NCBI GenBank assembly: GCA_026122225.1
Contig: JANEZZ010002062.1
Location: forward strand, 434,001 to 498,000
DNA from: Heloderma charlesbogerti
Lineage: Eukaryota; Chordata; Lepidosauria; Squamata; Helodermatidae
Direction: 5' to 3'
DNA length: 64,000 nt
Part shown: positions 54,062 through 62,635 of the stretch, piece after piece
Position numbering within the stretch: the stretch's first letter is position 1
How the letters are laid out: each line of letters opens with the position of its first letter
Notes under the pieces: generated by a model
The model's database searches: none
What the model was told of the DNA's origin: nothing
Seen by the model: only the letters and a program-made list of their open reading frames with translations
Translations under genes and position numbers: made by a program

Positions 54062-56407
54062 TAGGGTTGTGCACAGACCCCCAGCTTTGCTTTGGATGCT
54101 GCTTCGGATCTTCTGAAGCTGCCCCGCTTTACTTCAGACTGATTCAGAACCCATGTGCTTCAACTCAGACCTGAATTTGGACATCTGAATCACTCATTTT
54201 TGATGTTTTCCCATTGACTTGTATGGGAAAACACAAATGGCCATAACTTTTTCAGTTTTCATGATACATACATGAAATCTGGGGAACTCTCAGCCCCTGT
54301 GGTGGGGTGGCCACCTGCCAAATTTCAGACAATTTGGCCCAGTAATTTCTGTGCTAGGTGCAGGTGAAATTTGATTTATTCTACAAAAATGCTCAAAGCA
54401 AAGAGCTTTAACTTTTCACTGCTTGCAAATAAGTGCATAACATTTGGGGGACAATCAGCCCCCCTGGGGGGGACCTCACCTGCCAAATTTCAGACAGTTT
54501 GGACTGATAGCTTTTGTGCTAGGCACAGGTGAAATGTGCTGTTCTCAGAAACTCAAACCAAACTCAGAAGGGATAAGTTAGGTGTGTTGAAGCAGAGGAG
54601 ATCACTAACCCTCATCTCTGCTGTAGGTTTCTTTGAAGTGCAAACAACCCCTTTCCCCTTGTACTTCCTATTCAGAAGAATCACAGGCTCAGGCTCTCTT
54701 AGGCTGAATACACACATTACCTGGCTGGCAGGCTGGCAGAGTAGTTTGTTTTTGTAGCAATGTGCTTTTCTTCTAGCATGCACAAAATAAATATTTTATA
54801 TTTATTTCATATTTTAATAAATTCCTTTTTTTAGCCACACCACGCCTGCCAAATTTCAGACAGTTTTTAATTTAAAAAATGATGCAAGTGAGAGTGTAGC
54901 AAAGGGCACATCATTATCCAGTTTATTTATATATGCAGTTGGTGATCTGGTCGGGCGCTGGAAACCTCCACCTGGTGGACCCATACTCCCCCCACCCCAT
55001 CTCCTCCATGGTGGCCTGCCTAAACCTCTTGGGGGTGGGAGACAGAGAGCTTGCAGGGATTCCAGCACCACCAGGCTTCTGCTTGCCCCTGCTGCCGGCC
55101 TGCTGGGACATGGGGGCCTCTTCCCCGAGCAAGACCGATTGGTGCTGTCTCCTTGAGAGTAGGAGCAGGCTGCTAGTGCTGCAGTGCCCTGGCTGCTCCC
55201 TCCTGCTCAGAGACTCCTTGCAGTGGGAGCAGACAGCAGTGCGGGATCCACTCCCACCTCAAAGTGGTCCCAGACGATGCTGCCCTGATGTTTCTGTGGA
55301 GACAGAGACTGCCTGCCTTGACTCTCAGGGGTCACCATACTAGCAGGGGGAACATGGGAGAGCGGTCGGGCGCTGGAGCCTCTGGCTGCTGCTTGTCCTC
55401 CCCTGCACCCTGGAGGATCTTCTTCTCTTGACCCTCCACCACACTGAAGACATCAGACACCTCTGACGCACCATCCATCAGTGGGCTCCCCGCTTCCACT
55501 ACAGAAGGAGATGCTGCTCCTTTGCCAAGCGTGCTACTGCTGCTGCCGGCACCAGCCTCCTCCAATAGTGACCTCTGGGCACTGCAGCTTGCCTCCGCAC
55601 TCTGCTGCCCTACTATACCAGGACGCACTATTTGGCGTGGGGGTGAGCTAACCTGGCTACAGGGCTACTGGTCCCAGCAGCACCTCACCCACCTCTGCCC
55701 CTGCCAACAGCACCCCGAAGATGTCTCACATTGGGCTTGCTTGCTTTGCCACACAGTGTAGTGTTATATTATTTAAATGATAGATGTCAATGTGTGTGTG
55801 TAGTGCTTTGCCCACTGTTTTTGGAAATGTGGACGGTGTGTAGTCCTTTGGCATACACTGTTTGCTTGTCCACACAAGCACACACACACACACACACACA
55901 CACACCAGCAAAAGAAAAGCAAACACTAAATTGGCAAAGCGGGGTGATAACTATACTCCTAACAGAAGAGAAAAGGGGTTTTAATTTTTTTTTTTTAGGG
56001 AAAAGGGGAAGGGAAAGGAATACAGGAATTGAGAACGGTGGGTGAAGGGGAGCCAAGAAGCATAAAACAATTTGTGTATATACAGCATCAAAGTAAGGGT
56101 AAACTAATGGTCGGGAGAGAATTCAAAAGGGGTGTGTGTGTGGGGTGGGGAGATAAGCAACTAAAGTGAAATTTTCTGGATTTTTAATGAACCAACAAGA
56201 AGAATGAATGGTAAACCTATTACAGAAGGGTGAGGTGGAGTGGGGAGACAGAGTCCTCTCTTCTCCGGTAACACCACCTCTCTCACAATGAGCAAACGGA
56301 GGCTGAACTGTCCAGTAAGTTAACTCCAGTATTCCTCCCCCAACATCACCACTGTCACTGATTGGAGACTGCTGTGTTACGTTCAGCCAAAGTGGTGCAC
56401 AGCCCTA
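54062..56407 (-). mobile_element. hAT element in PDE1B intron, longest internal sequence
   Basis: Third copy of the TAGGGTTGTGCAC family, with the end GGTGCACAGCCCTA. Flanked by GTAGTAAT (54054-54061) and GTAGTGAT (56408-56415), 7 of 8 matching. At 2.35 kb it exceeds the 1.72 kb copy because of extra sequence at about 54900-55700. On the minus strand this holds broken frames, one containing KRFRQATMEEMGWGEYGS and later DQITNCIYKLDNDVPF. That could be a worn N-terminal transposase region of the autonomous parent; this is a weak suggestion. An (AC)n array lies at 55877-55906. Confidence 0.88.
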
Positions 56408-56488
56408 GTAGTGATGCCCTATGGGAGTGAGTGTGAAGAATGGGCAGGTGTTTGTGAGTGCACGTTGGTACAGTGGGCGATTATAAGC

Positions 56489-56622
56489 CAGCCTTCTTCA
56501 GCCTGGTTCCCTTCAGATGTTCTGGACCCCAAGTCCCAGCATTCCCGACCATTTACACGCTAACAGGGGCTGATGGGAGTTGAACTCCAAAACATCTGAG
56601 GGCACCAGGTTGGGAAAGGCTT
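56489..56622. mobile_element. Palindromic hAT MITE with perfect TSD
   Basis: TTATAAGC is exact at 56481-56488 and 56623-56630. The arms read GGACCCCAAGTCCCAGCATT and GATGGGAGTTGAACTCC. Confidence 0.93.
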
Positions 56623-56645
56623 TTATAAGCCATTTACTTATAGAG

Positions 56646-56850
56646 GGGCTGTAGCTCAGTGGTAGAGCACATGTTTTGCATGCAGAAGGTCGCAGGTTCA
56701 GTCCCCAGCATCTCCAGTTAAAGGTAACAGGTAATGGGAAAGATGTCTTCCTAAAACCTTGGAGAGCCATGCTCACTCAGTCAGAGTAGTCGATACTACT
56801 CTGGGCAAATAGTCTGAACTGAATAAGGCAGCTTCCTACGTTTCTACTTG
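56646..56850 (+). mobile_element. tRNA-derived SINE with A and B boxes
   Basis: The head GGGCTGTAGCTCAGTGG contains an A box (TAGCTCAGTGG), and GGTTCAGTCCC, 42 bases on, is a B box, so the polymerase III promoter is nearly intact. The body continues through GCATCTCCAGTTAAAGG and the tail GAATAAGGCAGCTTCCTACG. It is not a functional tRNA gene: the head does not close into a full cloverleaf with an acceptor stem. Reversed copies are at 35148-35436 and 61786-61978. Confidence 0.85.
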
Positions 56851-57053
56851 TTTGAAAGTGTCCAGAGTCTCAGCTCTCTTCATTAAATTAAGGTCCAGGT
56901 TTTTTCTAACTTACCAAACCATATTCTTCAAGCCTTTCAAACAGTGCCTCCAGGCTGTGCCCCAACTCCCCTTGCTCTAGTTGAGAAGCTGCTGCTTCCT
57001 TTCCTCTAGGAGCACTAGGTTTTTGCTGCTTAAAGAAAGGACATATCTTAGAC

Positions 57054-57178
57054 CAGCCTTGCGTCACAGATGTTCTCGGACTGCAACTCCTATCACCCCT
57101 AGCCAGCCTGGCCAGCGGTCAGTGATTATGGGAGTTGTAGTCCAAGAGCATTTGGGGACCCGAGGTTCAGAAAGGCTG
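57054..57178. mobile_element. Palindromic hAT MITE with TSD
   Basis: The flanks TCTTAGAC and CCCTAGAC match at 6 of 8. The arms carry GGACTGCAACTCCTATCACC and GGGAGTTGTAGTCC. It ends only 157 bp before the next PDE1B exon. Confidence 0.85.
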
Positions 57179-57335
57179 CCCTAGACATTCCTTTGCTAAC
57201 CCTACAGTATGCAGTTTCACTTTGGAGGGGGAGAGATGCATTCACCGGACCCTCAAAACCAGACCGTCTGGACAAGCCCTTGGAATCACCGTTGCTGATG
57301 CTGCTTCTGAACGGTACCGTTTCCCTCCCTCCCAG

Positions 57336-57461
57336 GTCCGACACGGCCATTTTGTACAATGACCGCTCAGTGCTGGAGAACCACCATATCAGTGCCGTCT
57401 TCCGCATGATGCAGGAAGAAGAGATGAACATCCTCGTCAACCTGACCAAGGATGAATTCGC
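57336..57461 (+). CDS. PDE1B: PDE1B internal exon, catalytic domain
   Basis: 126 bp between CCTCCCAG and GTGAGG. The first base completes the Lys codon; it then encodes SDTAILYNDRSVLENHHISA followed by VFRMMQEEEMNILVNLTKDEF and the first two bases of an Ala codon. LYNDRSVLENHH is a strongly conserved PDE1 segment close to the active site. If the donor is not used, the frame runs GCG then TGA, so the protein would stop right after DEFA (see the separate entry at 57463). Confidence 0.96.
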
Positions 57462-57462
57462 G

Positions 57463-57509
57463 TGAGGCCTTGTCTGCCCCCTGTCTGCTCACCCCGTCCC
57501 CCCAATAAA
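57463..57509 (+). promoter_or_regulatory. PDE1B: Possible intronic polyadenylation site of PDE1B
   Basis: A stop codon (TGA, 57463-57465) lies in frame immediately past the splice donor and is followed 38 bases later by AATAAA (57504-57509). Further down is a G/T-rich stretch (GGGATGGGGCGGTGGGGTTG, about 57552-57571). These are the parts of a premature 3' end, which would give a PDE1B truncated inside the catalytic domain and lacking the last metal ligand. Single AATAAA motifs occur by chance, so use is unproven. Confidence 0.35.
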
Positions 57510-57651
57510 GAAAGGACGGGGCTCACTCCAGCTGACGAAGACGTGGCCCTGGGATGGGGCGGTGGGGTTGGACCCAGGCATTGGAGGGAGAATTAGGCCA
57601 ACTGTTTGCAAGCTCTGTTCTCAGCTAAAGTGGGGGCAAAGTCCCCCCCCT

Positions 57652-57722
57652 TATTGCGCAACCCCAGGCATGTTTACTTACTTGGGAGAAAGTCCCACAT
57701 AGTTCAATGGGGCTCCCAAGTA
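57652..57722. mobile_element. GCAATCCTATGC-family repeat fragment
   Basis: GCGCAACCCCAGGCATGTTTAC followed by the core TTGGGAGAAAGTCCCA and CAATGGGGCTCCCAAG. Confidence 0.5.
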
Positions 57723-57723
57723 T

Positions 57724-57858
57724 AGCCTCCCCCAAGCTGGTGCCCTCTAGTTGTTTTGGACTACAACTCCCATCATTCCCAATCATTGGCCATGCTAGCT
57801 GGGAATGATGGGATTTGAAGTTTCAAGCATCTGGACAGCCCCAGGTTGGGGAAGGCTG
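57724..57858. mobile_element. Palindromic hAT MITE
   Basis: GGACTACAACTCCCATCATT is intact in the left arm; the right arm is GATGGGATTTGAAGTTTC. It ends CAGGTTGGGGAAGGCTG. Confidence 0.82.
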
Positions 57859-57988
57859 CTCTTGTAAGTTGGTTTAGGTTTGCAGCCGTAATTACTTTTA
57901 TTTAAGCTCAGACATGCTTACATGGGGCTCCCGCTGATCACTGATTGGATCCACAGGTTCATTCCAGCTACTTTCAGATATGTTACAA

Positions 57989-58250
57989 CAGGGGCGGGGA
58001 ACAGGTGGCCTTCCGGATGTTGGTGGACTGCAATTCCCATCAGTCCTAGTCAGCATAGCCAGTGGTGAAGGATGATGGAAGTTGTAGTCTAACAGCAATT
58101 GGAGGGCCAAACTTTGCCCAGCCCAGTTCTACATGCAGCCTAACAGCAGCCCAGCTGTGGCTAGACTGCAACTTCCATCATCTCTCACCACTGGCTATGC
58201 TGACTAGGGCTGATGGGAATTGCAGTCGATCAGCTGCTTCCAGGCCATTC
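57989..58250. mobile_element. Two palindromic hAT MITEs forming an inverted pair
   Basis: The first starts at 57989 (CAGGGGCGGGGAACAGG); the second starts at about 58126. Segments 58026-58091 and 58162-58227 (66 bases each) are reverse complements with only a few mismatches, separated by 70 bp. Since the internal segment rather than the termini matches best, an inverted duplication of one copy is likely. Confidence 0.8.
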
Positions 58251-58489
58251 ATGAGGCCCACATTTGGTCTCTGTGTCTCTTACATTTATTAAAGGTGATG
58301 ACAGGAACCCTCCGGTGACCTGGAATCCCAGAACACATAGCTTCTTTACATAGTAGCAGTACATAGGTCTTCGGCAGAGTTCATACGAACAGCGGATGGA
58401 GTAGCAAAATTGTTCCTGGGCTTTATTGCTTTAGACTTCAGATTTTTAAAAAAAATCCCCCAAAGCCATGAAGGCCTTCCCATTTATAG

Positions 58490-58618
58490 CAAGGGTGGGA
58501 AACCTGTGGCCTTCCAGATGTTGTTGGACTCCAGCACACATCATCCCCAGCCAGCATGGTTGAGGATGATGTAAGTTATAGTCCAGCAGCATCTGGAGGC
58601 CCACAAGTTCCCCACCCA
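58490..58618. mobile_element. Palindromic hAT MITE with TSD
   Basis: The flanks ATTTATAG and ATTTAGAG match at 7 of 8. The ends are CAAGGGTGGGAAACCTG and CAAGTTCCCCACCCA. Confidence 0.85.
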
Positions 58619-58689
58619 ATTTAGAGTACAAGAAACTGTAGCTTACTTGCTGCGTGGAATGATGAGGAATGCACATCCCACCCCCAGGC

Positions 58690-59010
58690 TTGTGACCTCC
58701 CTGCTTGATCCATGGTCCTCGGCCTCATTTAGCCCACACTGTCCTCAAATTCTATTGGTGGTGGTGACCTACCAACTTCTGTGGCCTCAAGGTGGGCAAC
58801 TTCTGTGGCCCCGAGGGCCGCACGTGGTGTTGGGTTGCATGCATGCACACGCACATGCACACACACACACACACACACACAGCATATGCACATGTGCGTG
58901 CACATTCACATAGCATTCATATGTGCACGCATGTACACAGCATCAACACACTTGCACACCATGCACACACAGAGCATACACACACACAAAGCATACACAG
59001 AGTCCAGCAA
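58690..59010 (+). repeat. Duplicated block with (CA)n, copy 1
   Basis: From GCTTGATCCATGGTCCTCGG through GTGGTGTTGGGTTGCATGC, a (CA)n array at 58857-58882 and GCATATGCACATGTG to GAGTCCAGCAAAG. It matches 61975-62280 along its whole length. It is either an unlisted repeat family or a local duplication within the gene. Confidence 0.8.
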
Positions 59011-59059
59011 AGATACTGCTTACAAAGAAGGGATTTGCAAGGCAGGTAAAACGGACTAA

Positions 59060-60580
59060 TCGCAAGTCCAAGTGTGGAGAAGCTCCTTGGTCAGCTTCAT
59101 GTGCGTTCATGGACACAGACACACAGAGATGCAGGGTTTGCCATGAGGCTTTTAGCTGCCCTCAGCTGGCAGAAGTGATGAGGGGCTGGGCATCTCTAGA
59201 GTTCATCGTGGAACTATTTACGATGCTTGCTTTGCAGATCTCTTTGATTTCAAGCCTCGCCTCCCTCCCGAACAGCTCTTTCTCTCTCTTTCTGACACCC
59301 TGTTTTCTCTCTCTCTCTCTTTCTGCCACTTCAACTGGGAGCCTTGTTACTACACTGGCATCTCCTGCTGGGCCTTACTGAAGGCTTCAGCCTAGCGCCC
59401 TGGCTTTGGAGCACTTTCCTGGCCCAAGGCAGTTTCCCCACCCTTGTGATGCTTTTGCAGGTTAACTGACTGGGTCGTAGGTAGTTGGCCTTGCACCACA
59501 AGTCACCTGGTTTTCCTGCAAGGCAGCTTCCACTCTTTCAGCTCCTTTGAGAATCCCCCTTTTTGTAAGCTGAGCATTTGCCTTATCATGTGCTGGGCCA
59601 TGCGACTTTGAAAAAAAGGGGCAGGAGAGACTCAGCAGCAGAGCTCTCCCCCTTCCATACACATTCGGGGTGAAACCATTATGATTAGCTTTGTGTTGGA
59701 ACCTGCAGACACTGTCTTGCAAATGCTAAAACAGGGTAGTTAGATGCTGTATATCCAAACAACTGTTTGGATAAGCCTATATGACCTGGTTCACTTGGCT
59801 TAGGGGCTAAACTACCCAGTGGTTAAACCATGGTTTGTTGTTGGGTTAACCGCCAGGTTGGTTAGCCCTTAAATAATCCAGTGGTCTGGGTTCGGATGTC
59901 ATGTTCAGCGGGGATTGATGAGTAAAAGTGGAAGAGGCGAGCTCACTGCAGACAGCATGCCTGCCGTCTCCTGCTTGTCCCCAACAACCCATTGCTTTTT
60001 AAACAAATGGGTTGTCAGTACGTGTGATCAGCCCCATTATGGAGATGGCACAATTATAGGTGATTCCAGACAGGGCTTTTTCATACAATTGCCCTGCCTA
60101 ATTTATATAATTTTAGGGGGGGTTCCAGATGTCTTCAGTTTGCAGCCCTCCTGTGTTTTCCCACCACTTCTTCCATCTTTGTTTCTTTCCACAAGAGATG
60201 CATTAAAGAAAAGGAGAATAGCTGCACAATGTCCCTGGCTGGGTAGCACTAGGAACCCTCTGTCTGGAAACACCTGATATGTTTTGTGGAAATAATAGTG
60301 TGGAAATAGGGGAAGTAGAGTTTTGAGTTTGACAGAATTCTTTTCCAAGCTGAGCTGATCAGGGCACAATACTTGCAAGATGATTACCTGTTGAATCCAT
60401 CCATCTGCTGAACAGCAGCCACACAAAAACACACACACAACCAGGACAGAGGTTGGCAGGCCCCCTCTGTTAAACATATTTCAGTTACCAAGGCCTTTCT
60501 TAGAGGATTGATGTTACAAAGGCTTCCCTGAAGGCAAAGCTGTCAATGAGAGGATAAACTACCTCTGGGAACATATCAAG
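59060..60580. other. PDE1B intron, no recognised repeat
   Basis: Includes a (CT)n patch at 59305-59320 and poly-T/A runs. No exon was supported: the next conserved PDE1B segment appears only at 61326. Confidence 0.45.
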
Positions 60581-60581
60581 A

Positions 60582-60830
60582 GAGCGAGTGTAGTATAGTG
60601 GCTAGAGCTAGACTGGGAGTTGGGAGATCCGGGTTGTAGTCCCCACTTGGCCATGAAGCTCACTGGGTGATTTTGGGCCAGTCACAGACTCTCAGCCCAA
60701 CCCACCTCACAGGGTTGTTATTGTGAGGATGAAACAGAGAGCTAGTGTTTATGTATGCTGCCTTGGGTTCCTTAAGGAGGAAAAAAGGCGGGATATAAAT
60801 GTAATAAACAGATACATAAATAAGTAGAAG
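60582..60830 (+). mobile_element. tRNA-headed SINE with L2-like tail
   Basis: GAGTGTAGTATAGTGGCTAG, GGGCCAGTCACAGACTCTC, CCTCACAGGGTTGTTATTG and GGCGGGATATAAATGTAATA are nearly identical to the copy at 18594-18828. Confidence 0.88.
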
Positions 60831-60850
60831 TAAGGGCATTTGTGTGAGTC

Positions 60851-60940
60851 TAAGGCTGTGATCCTATACCTGGGAGTAAGTCCCACTGAACCCCATAGGA
60901 TGTGCATCGGAGTAGACATGAAGAGGCTTGCAATGTAATG
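60851..60940. mobile_element. GCAATCCTATGC-family repeat copy
   Basis: GGCTGTGATCCTATACCTGG, then GTAAGTCCCACTGAACCCCA and a diverged right arm GGAGTAGACATGAAGAGG. Confidence 0.6.
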
Positions 60941-61325
60941 CCATTTGAGTCTCTCAGAGCCCTCCAGAGGAAGGCTAAAAGAGATAATTGTCATTATTAG
61001 CGGTAATTTAGAAAGCACATCACAGTAATGATATTACCTGCCACTCAGGGATCTTTCGGTGTTTGCGTCATCTTGGAACAGAATATATCTCTTTCAGGGG
61101 CTGCAAAGGCCTCCAACGATGGTCAGCTCAAATCTAGCCCTTCGTGGTAACCGAATGGACAGAACCTTCCTTTTCTTTCCAAGTGACGGGGATGGGGGTG
61201 AGGGCTCTCTCAGTGTATCCACAAGGAATGTGTGGCAAGAGTTGTGCCAAAATTTGAAACACAGTGGAAGACAAGTGTGCTTGTGAATGTGAACATCTCT
61301 CTCTCTTTTTCTCCATGTGGCACAG

Positions 61326-61427
61326 GGAGCTCCGGTCGCTTGTGATCGAAATGGTTCTAGCTACGGACATGTCCTGCCACTTCCAGCAAGTCAAGTCCAT
61401 GAAAACCTCCCTGCAGCAGCTTGAGCG
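61326..61427 (+). CDS. PDE1B: PDE1B internal exon, last one in the window
   Basis: 102 bp between GTGGCACAG and GTAAGT. The first base completes the Ala codon; it then encodes ELRSLVIEMVLATDMSCHFQ followed by QVKSMKTSLQQLE and two bases of an Arg codon. VIEMVLATDMSCHFQQVK is a core helix segment of PDE1 catalytic domains. The next conserved block (starting IDKPKALSLLLHAAD in mammals, with the last metal-binding Asp) was not found in the remaining 2.57 kb, so it lies beyond the right edge. Confidence 0.96.
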
Positions 61428-61785
61428 GTAAGTGGCAGAAGGAGAAGGGGTCAGCAGTCTAAAAGGCTGGGGCTATGCACAAAGATGGCCAGATGAGCTG
61501 AACTGGCACAGTTAAGGCTTGTAGTGGCAAAAGGGGTTTGGCATTGAGAGAGATGTGCAATATCGATGGGGTTGTCCAGAGGACGGGAGGTAGGGCCAGC
61601 GGGACTGGAGCCCTCATTTGTCTTGACTTTTCAAAAGATCTGTGCTCCTGTAGGCCAGGAATAGCCAACTGGCAGCATACCTGTTTGGACTGATTCTATA
61701 TTTCTGGCACTTCTTGTGAATACATTTGCGGTGTTTTGATGCTGATCTTCTCAGTACTATTTTCCTTATTTTCCCCCACTGTCCT

Positions 61786-61978
61786 AGGAACATAGGAACA
61801 CAGGAAGCTGCCTTATACTGAGTCAGACCATCTAGCTCAGTATTGTCAACACTGACTGACACCAGCTCTCAGGGTTTCAGGCAGGATTCTTTCCTAGCCC
61901 TACCTGGAGATGCTGGGGATAGAACCTGGGCCCTTCTGCACACAAAGCTCTGTCACGCTGAGCTATGGCCCCTCCCTG
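61786..61978 (-). mobile_element. tRNA-derived SINE, reverse orientation
   Basis: AGGAACACAGGAAGCTGCC is the reversed tail; CTACCTGGAGATGCTGGGG, GATAGAACCTGGG and GCTGAGCTATGGCCCCTCC are the reversed body, B box and A box of the family at 56646-56850. Confidence 0.85.
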
Positions 61979-62109
61979 ATCTATGATCCTTGGCCTCATT
62001 TAGCCCACACTGTCCTCTAATTCTGTTGGTGGTGATGACCTACATGATTTCAGCCAAGTGGTGGACAATTTCTATGGCCCCAAGGGCTGCATGTGGTGTT
62101 GGGTTGCAT

Positions 62110-62147
<38 letters not shown>

Positions 62148-62280
62148 CATATGCACATGTGTGTGCACATTCACAAAGAATTCATATGTGCACACATGCA
62201 CAAAGCATATGTACACTTGCACAAAGTATACATGGAACTCCATGCATACACAAAGCATACACACAAAATCCAGCCCCAGC
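61975..62280 (+). repeat. Duplicated block with (CA)n, copy 2
   Basis: Matches 58690-59010: CTTGGCCTCATTTAGCCCAC, GTGTTGGGTTGCATGC, (CA)n at 62110-62146, then CATATGCACATGTGTGTGC and AAAATCCAGCCCC. It directly abuts the reversed SINE. Confidence 0.8.
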
Positions 62281-62344
62281 CTCATAAAAAGAAAGCTAGC
62301 TGTCATACGTTTTTGCTCCTGGAGATGCTCTGGTCTGCTCTCAC

Positions 62345-62472
62345 AGGGCTCTATGATGCAGGAACATGCTCTGTCATCCTCCTGCACCATAGAGCTGACT
62401 CTGTGGGGCTGGAAATAGGCAACTCTATGGTGCAAGGAGGGTGACAGAGCATTCTTTTGCACCATAGAGCCT
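62345..62472. repeat. Nested inverted repeat (GCTCTATGATGCAGG)
   Basis: GGGCTCTATGATGCAGGAAC and CTCCTGCACCATAGAG at the left are mirrored by CTCTATGGTGCAAGGAGG and CTTTTGCACCATAGAGCC at the right. CATGCTCTGTCATCCTC faces GGGTGACAGAGCATTC. The total is about 128 bp and can form alternative hairpins. Confidence 0.8.
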
Positions 62473-62635
62473 TGTAAGAGCAGACACAAAGTGTCTCTCA
62501 CAGGTTTCTGGGGAGAGAGGTAAGATCACAATCCGCTTTCTTTTCTGTGGTAAAGCGTCAGTGATGCTGTGGGGGCGGGAGAGGAGGGAGGGAAGGTGGG
62601 GAGAGGCATGACAGCCCTTGAAATATGTTTAAAAA

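Noticed and set aside
56646..56718. Apparent tRNA gene (A and B boxes)
   Set aside because: The sequence continues directly into a SINE body with other copies in the window, and no matching acceptor stem closes the cloverleaf.
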